NCBI RefSeq assembly: GCF_037892545.1
Contig: NZ_JBBKBG010000006.1
Span: 22,167-86,166 of the forward strand
From: Pseudogracilibacillus sp037892545
GTDB lineage: Bacteria; Bacillota; Bacilli; Bacillales; Amphibacillaceae
DNA: 64,000 nt
Reading direction: 5' to 3'
Under the pieces are notes generated by a model, which was not told the DNA's origin, made no database searches, and saw only the letters and a program-made list of their open reading frames with translations. Below, piece after piece: positions 25,931 through 34,637 of the stretch; the stretch's first letter is position 1; the number at the start of each line of letters is the position of its first letter. The position numbers were made by a program, and so were the translations under genes.

Positions 25931-26857
25931 ATGAAAGTTTTAGAAAGAATTAGTACCGTAGCAGGAAATACGTTTGCTATTTGGATTATTATATTTGCAA
26001 CACTTGCATTTTTTATGCCAAATGGATTTAATTGGATTGCTCCACATATATCCTTATTACTTGGAATCATTATGTTCGGAATGGGGTTAACCTTAACGAC
26101 AGATGATTTTAAACGTGTAGTGAAAGCACCGAAAAGTGTTCTAATTGGTGTGGTAGCACAATATACGATTATGCCTGCACTTGCATTCGGCCTTGCAACC
26201 GTGTTTAAATTACCACCTGAGATTGCGGTCGGGGTTATTTTAGTCGGTTGTTGTCCAGGTGGAACTGCTTCGAATGTTATGACATATTTAGAAAAAGGAA
26301 ATACAGCATTATCTATCACAATTACTGCTGTGTCCACACTTTTAGCGCCAATTTTAACACCGTCTTTAACATTATTACTTGCAAGTAAATGGTTACCGGT
26401 TTCTATGAGTGCGATGTTTATGTCCATCGTTCAAGTTATTTTAATCCCGATTGCATTAGGATTTATTATTCGATTATTGTTCGCAAAACAAGTGGATAAA
26501 GTGACGACTGTTTTACCACTAGTATCTGTTATAGGGATTGTAGCAGTAGCGGCTGCGGTTGTTTCTGTCAATACAGAAAATATTGCCACGACAGGATTGT
26601 TAATTTTTACTATCGTTATTTTGCATAATGTATTAGGATTACTCATCGGATTTACGATTGCGAAAGTATTAAAATTAACGTATGAAGATCAAAAGGCGAT
26701 TTCAATTGAAGTTGGCATGCAAAACTCTGGTCTCGGTTCTACTTTAGCAATTGCACATTTTGAGCCGATTGCTGCCGTGCCGAGTGCTATTTTTAGTGTA
26801 TGGCATAATATATCGGGACCACTTCTAGCAACTTGGTGGGGCAAAGGGAAAAAGTAA
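25931..26857 (+). CDS. Bile acid:sodium symporter family transporter (BASS, YocS/PanS-like)
   Basis: A 308-aa, roughly ten-helix membrane protein. The pattern LLLGIIMFGMGLTL followed by FKRVVKAPKSVLIG, then VGCCPGGTASNVMTYLEKGN and the later GMQNSGLGS motif are the conserved Na+- and substrate-site signatures of bacterial BASS proteins. The physiological substrate in Bacilli is often unknown (pantoate is exported or imported by some). Divergent from dapF, with about 150 bp between starts. Confidence 0.9.
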   Translation: MKVLERISTVAGNTFAIWIIIFATLAFFMPNGFNWIAPHISLLLGIIMFGMGLTLTTDDFKRVVKAPKSVLIGVVAQYTIMPALAFGLATVFKLPPEIAVGVILVGCCPGGTASNVMTYLEKGNTALSITITAVSTLLAPILTPSLTLLLASKWLPVSMSAMFMSIVQVILIPIALGFIIRLLFAKQVDKVTTVLPLVSVIGIVAVAAAVVSVNTENIATTGLLIFTIVILHNVLGLLIGFTIAKVLKLTYEDQKAISIEVGMQNSGLGSTLAIAHFEPIAAVPSAIFSVWHNISGPLLATWWGKGKK

Positions 26858-26954
26858 TTTCGTATATTCTTAAAAAATTGTGACAAGACAGATGGAAACA
26901 TATATAATAAAGAAAACTTGGTTTTTGTGACCAATCGTTAGGAGAGGATATAAC

Positions 26955-27509
26955 ATGATTGATGAGACTAAACAATCATTAACGATCGAAGAACGAACGA
27001 AATTATTACAAATTTTAAAGGAACGTTTTGAGAACCATTTATATAGACATGAAACAGTCATTTGGGAAGATATTGAAAAAAAGCTGACAGATGATATATT
27101 ACTTTCTTTATATTGGATGGAGGAAACTGGTGGGGAACCAGATGTTATTTTATTAGAAGAAGGACTTGGCTATGTCGATTGTGCGAAAGAAACACCAGAA
27201 GGACGACGTAGTGTTTGTTATGACGATGAAGCATTACAGAAAAGGAAGAAGTATAAACCTGAAAATAGCGCGCAACATATGGCAACTCAAATGGGCATTG
27301 GACTTGTAACGGAAGCGGAGTATGAACAACTACAACGTGTAGAAAAAGTCGATTTGAAAACATCTAGCTGGTTACAAACAGATGAAAAAACTCGTGCTTT
27401 AGGTGGAGCGATCTTTGGGGATCGACGGTATGACCGTGTCTTTATTTATCATAATGGAGCAGATAGTTATTATAAGGTCCGTGGATTCAGGGGGATTGTT
27501 TATTTATAG
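26955..27509 (+). CDS. DUF4256 family protein
   Basis: A 184-aa soluble protein. The pattern WEDIEKKL ... LYWMEETGGEPDVI, then GYVDCAKETPEGRRSVCYDDEAL and the C-terminal GGAIFGDRRYDRVFIYHNGADSYY is characteristic of DUF4256, a family of unknown function. It starts with ATG about 7 nt after TAGGAGAGG. Monocistronic. Confidence 0.85.
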   Translation: MIDETKQSLTIEERTKLLQILKERFENHLYRHETVIWEDIEKKLTDDILLSLYWMEETGGEPDVILLEEGLGYVDCAKETPEGRRSVCYDDEALQKRKKYKPENSAQHMATQMGIGLVTEAEYEQLQRVEKVDLKTSSWLQTDEKTRALGGAIFGDRRYDRVFIYHNGADSYYKVRGFRGIVYL

Positions 27510-27641
27510 TAATTTATAGTTATTTATACTCTTTTTAGCAATTTGTTTTCCAGACCTTTCTCTCATTTTTAGAAAAAGTGAAAAAACTGTTTATTCTTTC
27601 TGTATAATGTATGTAATCTATATTGAAAGGAATGATTGGAA

Positions 27642-28109
27642 ATGGAAGAAAAAAAGGTAGAAGATAAAGGTTTTAGCTTTAGTAATAGTCCAAAAAGGGA
27701 TCGAAGGCCCGGGGAGCCGACATCCGCCTATAAAGGGGCCACATGGGCTGCATTATTATTAGGGACAATTTCATATTTAGTCGGTTTGTATAATGCGGCA
27801 ATGGAATTGAATGAAAAAGGATATTATTTAATTGTACTTATTTTTGGGTTATATGCGGCAGTTTCGTTGCAAAAAGCAGTCCGTGATAAAGAGGAAGGTA
27901 TTCCTGTTACTGCGATTTATTTTGGCTTAAGTTGGTTCGCGCTTATTGCAGCGGTGTCATTAATGGCTATCGGCTTATACAATGCAGGAAGTATCATTTT
28001 AAGTGAAAAAGGATTTTACGGAATGGCATTTGCTCTAAGTTTATTTTCAGCAGTAACCATTCAAAAGAATATTCGCGACGCACAGGAGTCAGAAGATCAA
28101 CATAAATAA
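27642..28109 (+). CDS. YiaA/YiaB two-helix-domain membrane protein
   Basis: A 155-aa membrane protein with two copies of the YiaAB domain. The first copy is WAALLLGTISYLVGLYNAAM...NEKGYY...SLQKAVRD; the second is WFALIAAVSLMAIGLYNA...SEKGFY...TIQKNIRD. The internal duplication is clear, with each half ending in a QK-x-x-RD motif. Function unknown. An ATG at 27642 fits the GAAAGGA site better than the in-frame TTG at 27636. It is followed by another small membrane protein gene after 32 bp. Confidence 0.85.
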   Translation: MEEKKVEDKGFSFSNSPKRDRRPGEPTSAYKGATWAALLLGTISYLVGLYNAAMELNEKGYYLIVLIFGLYAAVSLQKAVRDKEEGIPVTAIYFGLSWFALIAAVSLMAIGLYNAGSIILSEKGFYGMAFALSLFSAVTIQKNIRDAQESEDQHK

Positions 28110-28141
28110 AAAAACGTTGAAGTTTTGAAAAGGTGGCGAGC

Positions 28142-28360
28142 ATGTTGGGCATTGTTTCATGGATGGAACAAAAGGCAGTCATTCTATTTATCGTTGCGAC
28201 AGTCATTTTTACTAGTATGCTACAAATCTTTTTCATATATAAAATACGCGCAACATTACCAAAGATGTTCATCATGATCATGTCAGTGATTTGTACGATT
28301 ATATTAATTGCTTCGATTTACGCATTTATTTATATTTTATTATATGGTTATAATGATTAA
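28142..28360 (+). CDS. Small two-helix membrane protein
   Basis: A 72-aa protein with two hydrophobic helices (about residues 10-33 and 40-68) and a few basic residues between them. AAAAGGTGG lies just upstream of the ATG. Probably in one transcript with the YiaAB gene, since the terminator follows here. Family not recognised. Confidence 0.6.
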   Translation: MLGIVSWMEQKAVILFIVATVIFTSMLQIFFIYKIRATLPKMFIMIMSVICTIILIASIYAFIYILLYGYND

Positions 28361-28364
28361 CGTG

Positions 28365-28392
28365 AGCATAGGGGATTCCTTATGCTTTTTTT
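28365..28392 (+). terminator. Rho-independent terminator
   Basis: Stem AGCATA(G)GG/CC(T)TATGCT with a short loop and seven T residues, immediately after the small membrane protein gene. Confidence 0.82.
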
Positions 28393-28443
28393 AATGGGAA
28401 ACATGCATCGCAGTGTATAATAAGGAGACGGAGGTGTACGAAA

Positions 28444-29418
28444 GTGAAATTAAGTATACTAGATCAAATGCCGATTTCGACAGGACAAACGGAAAAAGAA
28501 GCATTAGAGGCATCGATACAATTAGCCCAACTTGGTGACAAACTAGGATATGAGCGGTTTTGGGTGGCAGAACATCATGATTTATTTGGTCTTGCTTGTC
28601 CGAACCCAGCCGTTATGTTGGGGATAATCGGAGCTCAAACAGAAAATATTCGTCTCGGTGCTGGAGCTGTTTTATTACCTTATTATAAGCCTTTTCATGT
28701 TGCAGAAACATATCAATTATTAGAAACATTATATCCAGGACGCATCGATATTGGTTTAGGTCGTGCACCTGGTGGGCCTGCGGAAGCATCGATGGCTTTA
28801 TCAGATAATTACTTAGCTGGCGTACGAAAATTTAGTGAACATATTGATGAGTTGCATATGTTTTTACACGATACATTTCCAACAGACCATCCATATCATA
28901 AGGTGACACCAACCCCCGTTCCAAAAAGTGCACCAAAAACATGGTTATTAGGAACAAGTGAAAAAAGTGCACAATTAGCAGCGGAAAAAGAGATGAATTA
29001 TGTGTTTGGTCATTTTATGACAGAGGTGGATGGACCGTCTATTGTACAACAATATAAGGAAAATAGAGGAAAAAAAGGATATGTCATTGTAGCAGTTCAC
29101 GTCATTTGTGCAGCGACGACAGAAGCAGCAGAAAGGTTAGCGAAAAGTGTTTTATTATGGCAGGAACGCCAACACCATCCACATGCACCAAAAACTATTC
29201 CGTCGATCAAAGAAGTGGAACAGTATCCTTTTACGAAAACGCAGTGGGAAAAGGCTCAAACTTCTATCGTAATAGGAAATCCAAGGGAAGTAGTGGAGAA
29301 ATTAATCGAAATTGAAACAGCCTATGGTGCAGATGAATTAATGGTTGTAACGATTACCCATGATCCAGTGGCCAAACAACAATCCTACGAGTTGCTTGCA
29401 CAACAGATTATTCGCTAA
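28444..29418 (+). CDS. Luciferase-like flavin-dependent monooxygenase (LLM class)
   Basis: A 324-aa TIM-barrel protein of the bacterial luciferase-like superfamily, MsnO8-like subgroup. Family motifs are SILDQMPI at the N terminus, GYERFWVAEHHD near residue 37, IRLGAGAVLLPYYKPFHVAE, and GRIDIGLGRAPGG near residue 99. It uses reduced flavin (FMNH2 or F420-type family fold; FMNH2 expected in Bacilli). Substrate unknown. GTG start after GGAGG. Monocistronic. Confidence 0.88.
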   Translation: MKLSILDQMPISTGQTEKEALEASIQLAQLGDKLGYERFWVAEHHDLFGLACPNPAVMLGIIGAQTENIRLGAGAVLLPYYKPFHVAETYQLLETLYPGRIDIGLGRAPGGPAEASMALSDNYLAGVRKFSEHIDELHMFLHDTFPTDHPYHKVTPTPVPKSAPKTWLLGTSEKSAQLAAEKEMNYVFGHFMTEVDGPSIVQQYKENRGKKGYVIVAVHVICAATTEAAERLAKSVLLWQERQHHPHAPKTIPSIKEVEQYPFTKTQWEKAQTSIVIGNPREVVEKLIEIETAYGADELMVVTITHDPVAKQQSYELLAQQIIR

Positions 29419-29485
29419 AAGTATTGACGTATGAATGTGTAAGCAGTATGATTAAGTACGTATTCAAACTGAATATAAGAACGTT

Positions 29486-29552
29486 TCGTATAATCTAAGG
29501 AATTGGCTTTAGAGTCTCTACCAGACTACCGTAAATAGTCTAACTACGTTAC
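29486..29552 (+). ncRNA. Purine riboswitch aptamer upstream of pbuG
   Basis: Conserved purine-aptamer blocks appear in order: TATAATC, GGAATTGG, GTCTCTACC, CCGTAAAT and AACTACG. P3 is formed by AGACT/AGTCT and P1 by CGTA/TACG. The ligand-pairing position in the last block is C, which predicts guanine/hypoxanthine specificity. It lies about 165 bp before the pbuG start with a terminator hairpin in between. Confidence 0.88.
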
Positions 29553-29628
29553 AAGTAATCATCACCATCCCAGGCATACAGAAATGTTTGGGCCATTTTT
29601 GTTGTTACTTGTACGGATTTGTCATGGT

Positions 29629-29656
29629 AGCACTCTAGAAAATAGGGTGCTTTTTC
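29629..29656 (+). terminator. Expression-platform terminator of the pbuG riboswitch
   Basis: Stem AGCACTCT/AGGGTGCT (one G-T pair) followed by TTTTT, 75 bp past the aptamer and 60 bp before pbuG. A second hairpin, CCCAGGCAT/ATGTTTGGG near 29570-29595, lies between. The words ACAAGTAA (29551) and TTACTTGT (29605) can also pair, giving alternative folds. Confidence 0.7.
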
Positions 29657-29713
29657 CTATTTGTCTTTTTTCGTTATATTGTACGAAAAGATACCGTTTA
29701 AGGAGGAGAAAAA

Positions 29714-31045
29714 GTGAAAAAGTACTTTCGCTTTGAGGAACTAGAAACAAATTATCGTACAGAATTTATGGCAGGGTTGACGACGTTTTTAGCGATGGCA
29801 TATATTTTATTCGTCAATCCGTCTACCTTATCATTAGAAGGAATTGACTTGCCAGCTGGTATTGAAGGAATGGATAAAGGTGCAGTGTTTACTGCCACAG
29901 CAATTGCAGCTGCGGTTGGTTCCTTCATTATGGGTGTACTTGCTCGTTATCCAATCGGGCTTGCACCAGGTATGGGATTAAATGCGTTTTTTGCATATAC
30001 CGTTGTGTTAGGTTATGGCATTCCATGGCAGACGGCATTATCAGGTGTATTAGCATCAGGAATTATTTTTATTATTTTAACTTTATCCGGATTACGAGAA
30101 AAAATTATCAATTTAATTCCAGCCAACTTGAAACTAGCGGTTGGAGCGGGAATTGGTTTTTTTATCGCTTTTATTGGATTTCAAAATGCAGGAATTATCG
30201 TTGGAAACGATGCAACATTAGTTGCCATCGGGGATTTAACAAATCCAAACGTTTTATTAGCGGTTTTTGGAATTGTTATTTCGGTTATTTTACTTAGTTT
30301 AAAAGTTCGTGGTGGTATTTTTTATGGAATGATTATCACGGCGATTGTTGGTATCATGGTAGGATTAATTGCGCCACCAACAGGGGTATCAGATATCGTT
30401 AGTACGCCACCAAGTGTTGCACCGACATTTGGACAAGCACTTTTTAATTTTGGTGATATTTTCACCTTGCAAATGTTAGTCGTTATTTTAACATTTTTAT
30501 TTGTCGATTTTTTTGATACAGCAGGTACGTTAGTTGCGGTTGCGACACAAGCTGGCTTAATGCGAAACAATAAGTTACCACGTGCTGGAAAAGCATTGTT
30601 AGCTGATTCATCTGCAACAGTAGCAGGAGCGATTATTGGTACATCGACAACAACAGCCTATGTAGAGTCTACTGCTGGAGTTGGTGCAGGTGGACGTACA
30701 GGATTTACGGCAGTCGTTACCGCTGGATTTTTCTTGCTTTCTCTATTTTTCTCACCATTATTATCAATTATAACAGTAGAGGTTACAGCACCAGCGTTAA
30801 TTATCGTTGGGGTGATGATGTCGAAGTCTTTACAACATATTGAGTGGGATAAGTTTGAAGTGGCGGTTCCTGCTTTCTTTACGATAGCAGCGATGCCATT
30901 AACGTATAGTATCGCGACAGGTATTGCGATAGGATTTGTGTTTTATCCGATTACGTATATTATGAAAGGCCGGGCAAAAGAAATTCATCCGGTTATGTAT
31001 GGTTTATCCGTTATTTTTATTTTATATTTTATCTTTTTAACATAA
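29714..31045 (+). CDS. pbuG: Guanine/hypoxanthine permease (NCS2/AzgA-like)
   Basis: A 443-aa purine permease with 12-14 helices of the AzgA branch of NCS2. Signatures include FRFEELETNYRTEFMAGLTT, the metal/substrate region GMGLNAFFAYTVVLGYG, FVDFFDTAGTLV and the GTSTTTAYVESTAGVGAGGRTG block. It imports guanine/hypoxanthine by proton symport. The guanine-class riboswitch upstream means expression falls when purine is plentiful. AAGGAGGAG sits 5 nt before the GTG start. Confidence 0.93.
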   Translation: MKKYFRFEELETNYRTEFMAGLTTFLAMAYILFVNPSTLSLEGIDLPAGIEGMDKGAVFTATAIAAAVGSFIMGVLARYPIGLAPGMGLNAFFAYTVVLGYGIPWQTALSGVLASGIIFIILTLSGLREKIINLIPANLKLAVGAGIGFFIAFIGFQNAGIIVGNDATLVAIGDLTNPNVLLAVFGIVISVILLSLKVRGGIFYGMIITAIVGIMVGLIAPPTGVSDIVSTPPSVAPTFGQALFNFGDIFTLQMLVVILTFLFVDFFDTAGTLVAVATQAGLMRNNKLPRAGKALLADSSATVAGAIIGTSTTTAYVESTAGVGAGGRTGFTAVVTAGFFLLSLFFSPLLSIITVEVTAPALIIVGVMMSKSLQHIEWDKFEVAVPAFFTIAAMPLTYSIATGIAIGFVFYPITYIMKGRAKEIHPVMYGLSVIFILYFIFLT

Positions 31046-31048
31046 ATG

Positions 31049-31189
31049 AAAAGAGTTTAGGACATAAGTTAGAAAACATTTTTAAAATATGGATCGTTCA
31101 TGTTAGAGCGCTTCAAAGGGGAGTGCGACTTATCGAAGAATATTCCTATTTTATGCTAACTTTTGTGATTAGTCCTAAACTCTTTTTTT
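31049..31189 (+). terminator. Long-range inverted repeat/terminator after pbuG, possible structured RNA
   Basis: Perfect 15-bp arms AAAAGAGTTTAGGAC (31049-31063) and the complement (31172-31186) end in a T7 run. Nested inside are AAGTTAG/CTAACTT. The loop of about 83 nt holds a further CTTC...GAAG pair around a GC-richer core. It can terminate pbuG, but it is much longer than an ordinary terminator. Confidence 0.65.
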
Positions 31190-31314
31190 ATACGAGTTAT
31201 AAAAACAAGGATTGTTAATTTTTCAAAAATTTCCCCACCAATACGACGTAATTTTGTAGTAAAATAAAAGTATATAAGCCGATAATTACTATAATATAAA
31301 GGGAAAGGAAGACA

Positions 31315-32028
31315 ATGATGATTGCACCATTTGTAGCAGAGCTGAGGACAGGAAAGGTAAAACGTCTTGGAAGAGAAGGCGCTGAAAACCCGATGGAACG
31401 TTCATGGGAAACAGGAATGTTTAAAGAAATAAGAGAAGGAAAAGTGTGGTTATCGAAAACAGGCTTACAAGCAGATGAGGTGGCTGATACGAAAAACCAT
31501 GGTGGCGAGGAAAAGGCGATATTCGCTTATCCAATGCACCATTACGATTATTGGCGCGAAAAAATGACACATACGGACATTTCAGTCGGTGGGATGGGAG
31601 AAAACTTAGTAATTGCGGATGTAGATGAATTTACTGTTTGCATCGGAGATATATATCAATTTGGAGAGGCGATTGTTCAAGTATCACAACCACGTCAACC
31701 GTGTTGGAAACCAGCCCGTCGCTATAAAGTGCTAGATTTAGCATTACAAATTCAACATAGTGGGAAAACTGGTTGGTATTTTCGTGTACTAGAAGAAGGA
31801 TATGTACAAGCGGGGGAAACATTACAGTTATTGGAACGTCCTCATGATGGTTGGTCTATTGCAACATGTAATGAAATAATGCATGAGAAAAAATATGACT
31901 TAGTAGCGACGCGAAAGTTAATGTTATTAGAAGCATTAGCACCAAACTGGAAGCGTACATTACAAAAGCGTTTACGTGGGTCAGAATCATCGATCCGTAA
32001 AAGGGTGTATGGTGAAAATATAGAGTAG
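31315..32028 (+). CDS. MOSC-domain protein (YiiM-like)
   Basis: A 237-aa protein with a MOSC (molybdenum cofactor sulfurase C-terminal) domain. Key blocks are TKNHGGEEKAIFAYPMHHYDYW near residue 61, GGMGENLVIADVDE, and VSQPRQPCWKPARRY near residue 127, where the conserved Cys sits. The C-terminal helical extension is typical of YiiM-type stand-alone proteins linked to detoxification of N-hydroxylated bases with Moco. GGAAAGGAAG precedes the ATG. Confidence 0.88.
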   Translation: MMIAPFVAELRTGKVKRLGREGAENPMERSWETGMFKEIREGKVWLSKTGLQADEVADTKNHGGEEKAIFAYPMHHYDYWREKMTHTDISVGGMGENLVIADVDEFTVCIGDIYQFGEAIVQVSQPRQPCWKPARRYKVLDLALQIQHSGKTGWYFRVLEEGYVQAGETLQLLERPHDGWSIATCNEIMHEKKYDLVATRKLMLLEALAPNWKRTLQKRLRGSESSIRKRVYGENIE

Positions 32029-32053
32029 GTTAGGTAGATGGTGAGGGATTTGT

Positions 32054-32668
32054 TTGTTACATAACACATATGCTGTTGTCGCGATTATTCTCGTTATTAA
32101 TATTGTTTATGTAACCTTTTTAACGATACGAATGATTTTAACGTTAAAAGGGAGGAAGTATTTAGCTGCAATTGTTAGTGTATTTGAAGTAATCGTTTAT
32201 ATTATGGGATTAAGTATCGTATTAGATAATTTAGATGGCATTCAAAACATTATTGCGTATGCACTTGGTTTTGCGATCGGAATTATAACGGGTTCATTTA
32301 TTGAAGAAAAATTGGCATTAGGCTATATTACGGTCAATGTCGTTTCTGGAGATCCTTCTTTAAACTTCTCGGAACGTTTACGAAAGGAAGGATACGGTGT
32401 GACGAGTTAGCGTTCTTCTGGAAGAGATGGGGATCGTTTGTCGATGCAAATACTTACACCGAGGAAGTATGAGTTAACTTTATATAAAATCATTTCGGAT
32501 ATCGATCCAAAAGCATTTATGATGTCCTATGAACCGACACAAATTCATGGTGGGTTTTGGGTAAAACAAATTCGTAAAGGAAAGTTAACGAATGTTCCAC
32601 CAGAAAACCCGATTATTCAGTCGGAAATTGACAAAGAATTTACAAAACAGGAAGAGAATGAGAAATAA
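32054..32668 (+). pseudogene. yebE: UPF0316/DUF2179 membrane protein (YebE-like), interrupted by an in-frame amber codon
   Basis: Two open segments lie in the same frame. Residues 1-118 are the membrane part (three helices, ending LRKEGYGVTS). A C-terminal segment contains GRDGDRLSMQILTPRKYE and DPKAFMMSYEPTQIHGGFWVKQ, the DUF2179 signature. They are separated only by TAG at 32408-32410, where the family has Trp (GVT-x-W), so TGG to TAG is the simplest explanation. Re-initiation at ATG 32444 after GGGGA could still make the soluble half. The position before purE matches B. subtilis yebE. The usual small yebG gene that follows is not found. Confidence 0.85.
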
Positions 32669-32697
32669 TTACTTGCTTTTACGTTTTAGTTTCGGCA

Positions 32698-32740
32698 AAA
32701 CACGAACATTAAACTAAAAACGTAACAAAATGTTCGATAT
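32698..32740. promoter_or_regulatory. PurBox pair (PurR operator)
   Basis: Inverted CGAACATT (32703-32710) and AATGTTCG (32729-32736), each embedded in AT-rich sequence close to the PurBox consensus AWWWCCGAACWWT, sit just upstream of the purE promoter. This matches PurR-type repression, relieved by PRPP, as in Bacillus. Confidence 0.8.
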
Positions 32741-32744
32741 TTTG

Positions 32745-32774
32745 TTGACGAATAAATTAAGAGTTTGTTATAAT
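32745..32774 (+). promoter_or_regulatory. Promoter of the pur operon
   Basis: TTGACG (32745-32750) and TATAAT (32769-32774) with an 18-bp spacer. Transcription would start about 25-30 bp before the riboswitch aptamer. Confidence 0.85.
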
Positions 32775-32810
32775 TAAATTGTTGTTCACAGATAAATTGA
32801 AAAAAATATT

Positions 32811-32879
32811 CCCCATATAATTTTAAGAATATGGCTTGAAAGTTTCTACGTTGCACCGTAAATGCTACGACTATGGGGG
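32811..32879 (+). ncRNA. Guanine-class purine riboswitch in the pur operon leader
   Basis: P1 CCCCATA/TATGGGG encloses TATAAT, AATATGG, AAGTTTCTAC, ACCGTAAAT and GACTATG in canonical order. The specificity base in GACTATG is C, hence guanine/hypoxanthine recognition. With the downstream terminator it shuts the operon when guanine is abundant. Confidence 0.93.
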
Positions 32880-32930
32880 AGGATGATGTCATAATGAGAA
32901 AAATTAACATAAACAATGTATACAAAGATA

Positions 32931-32981
32931 AGTCTATCCATCTTCTCCTATATGTATAGGGAGAGGAATAGACTTTTTTTA
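32931..32981 (+). terminator. Riboswitch-controlled terminator before purE
   Basis: Outer stem AGTCTAT/ATAGACT and inner stem TCTCCTAT/ATAGGGAGA form a long hairpin followed by seven T residues. It lies 50 nt after the aptamer and 48 bp before the purE start. Confidence 0.88.
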
Positions 32982-33028
32982 CTTTTTTACGGGTACATAT
33001 CATTATATTTTGGTAGGAGTGAATGAGA

Positions 33029-33520
33029 TTGGCACAAGTTGGTATTATTATGGGAAGCATTTCAGATTGGGAAACGATGGAACATGCATGTACAGTTTTA
33101 GATGAGATGGGTATTGCTTATGAAAAGGAAGTTGTTTCTGCACACCGTACACCAGATGATATGTTTGAGTATGCAAAAACAGCACGTAAGCGTGGATTAA
33201 AAGTAATTATCGCCGGAGCTGGTGGAGCAGCACATTTACCTGGAATGGTCGCATCACAAACAACATTACCGGTAATTGGAGTACCCGTACAAACGAGAGC
33301 ATTAAATGGAATGGACTCTTTATTATCGATTGTGCAAATGCCTGGTGGTGTCCCGACAGCGACAATGGCGATTGGTAAAGCTGGCGCGACCAATGCAGGA
33401 TTATTCGCGGCACAAATTTTAGGGATTAATGATGAAAATATGAAAATTAAACTAGATAATTATCGTAAAAGAATGCAAGCAAATGTTGCAGAAATGAGGG
33501 AAGATCTTGCAAACAAATAA
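33029..33520 (+). CDS. purE: N5-carboxyaminoimidazole ribonucleotide mutase PurE
   Basis: A 163-aa enzyme converting N5-CAIR to CAIR in purine synthesis. It shows the substrate loop GIIMGSISDWETM, VSAHRTPDDMFEYA and the GAGGAAHLPGMVA block with the catalytic His. The TTG at 33029 has AGGAG 9 nt upstream and gives the usual short N terminus; the ATG at 33023 is only 3 nt from the site. First gene of the pur operon. It overlaps purK by 14 bp. Confidence 0.95.
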   Translation: MAQVGIIMGSISDWETMEHACTVLDEMGIAYEKEVVSAHRTPDDMFEYAKTARKRGLKVIIAGAGGAAHLPGMVASQTTLPVIGVPVQTRALNGMDSLLSIVQMPGGVPTATMAIGKAGATNAGLFAAQILGINDENMKIKLDNYRKRMQANVAEMREDLANK

Positions 33521-34637
33521 AAAAATATTGCCTTCACAAACGATTGGGATTATTGGTGGTGGCCAATTAGGACGGATGATGGCAATTGCAGCAAAGTATA
33601 TGGGATATGATATTGTCGTCTTAGATCCAACACCAAATTGTCCGACAGCACATGTAGCAGATGAACAAATTATCGCTGCATATGACGATATGGAAGCAAT
33701 TAAACAACTGACGGAAAAAAGTGATGTCGTGACATATGAATTTGAAAACGTCGATTTAGAAGCTGCAACGTATATTGAGAAAGCGGGAAAGCTACCACAA
33801 GGTGCTTATGCATTAGAGGTAACACAACATCGTGAACGAGAGAAAACGATGATGCAAGATGCAGGACTTCCCATTCCGGCATTTTCGATTGTTCAAGATA
33901 GTGTGGAGTGTGAAGCGGCATTACAAGACTTTCCATTTCCAGCCGTCATTAAAACTTGTACGGGTGGCTATGATGGAAAAGGACAATTCAAAATTGAAAC
34001 AGCAAAAGATATAGAAGCAGCGGTACAGTTTGCTCAAGAAGGTGGTCCATTTATTATAGAGCAATGGATTACATTTGATAAAGAAATATCAACTGTATTT
34101 ACAAGGGCGCAAAATGGAGAAATTCATTTTTTCCCTTTAGCAGAAAATGATCATAAAGACCATATTTTATATGAAACAGTTGCACCTGCTCGTGTAAGTG
34201 CGGAAGTGAAAAGTAAGGCAATCAAAGCAGCAAAAACATTAGCAGCAAAAATGAATGTTGTTGGTACATTTGCCATCGAGATGTTCGTAAAAGGGGAAGA
34301 CATTTATATTAATGAAATGGCACCTCGCCCACATAATTCAGGTCATTATACGATTGAAGCTTGTAATGCTTCGCAGTTCTCTCAACATATTCGTGCAATC
34401 TGTAATCTACCACTTCAAGAAGTGAAGCAATTACAAACAGCATTAATGATTAATGTATTAGGGGAAGATATGGAACGAGCGTTACATGCAGCAGGAAATA
34501 TTCCTGAAGCAAATGTTCATTTATATGGAAAAAAAGAAGCAAAAGAAAAGCGAAAAATGGGCCATGTGACATTTGTCGCTGATACGATGTTTGAAGTGAT
34601 GAACCAGAAGAAGAAATATGAGGAGGAACTTGCGTGA
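33507..34637 (+). CDS. purK: 5-(carboxyamino)imidazole ribonucleotide synthase PurK
   Basis: A 376-aa ATP-grasp enzyme that carboxylates AIR with bicarbonate. The N-terminal GIIGGGQLGRMMAIAA nucleotide-like fold is followed by TGGYDGKGQ (ATP-grasp glycine loop) and NEMAPRPHNSGHYTIEAC with the Mg-binding Glu/Asn. TTG start preceded by GAGGAAG. The last four bases overlap the purB start (GTGA), consistent with coupled translation. Confidence 0.95.
   Translation: MQTNKKILPSQTIGIIGGGQLGRMMAIAAKYMGYDIVVLDPTPNCPTAHVADEQIIAAYDDMEAIKQLTEKSDVVTYEFENVDLEAATYIEKAGKLPQGAYALEVTQHREREKTMMQDAGLPIPAFSIVQDSVECEAALQDFPFPAVIKTCTGGYDGKGQFKIETAKDIEAAVQFAQEGGPFIIEQWITFDKEISTVFTRAQNGEIHFFPLAENDHKDHILYETVAPARVSAEVKSKAIKAAKTLAAKMNVVGTFAIEMFVKGEDIYINEMAPRPHNSGHYTIEACNASQFSQHIRAICNLPLQEVKQLQTALMINVLGEDMERALHAAGNIPEANVHLYGKKEAKEKRKMGHVTFVADTMFEVMNQKKKYEEELA

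Noticed and set aside
29486..29552. Adenine or 2'-deoxyguanosine specificity for the pbuG riboswitch
   Set aside because: The discriminating base is C, not U, and the core blocks follow the ordinary guanine class.
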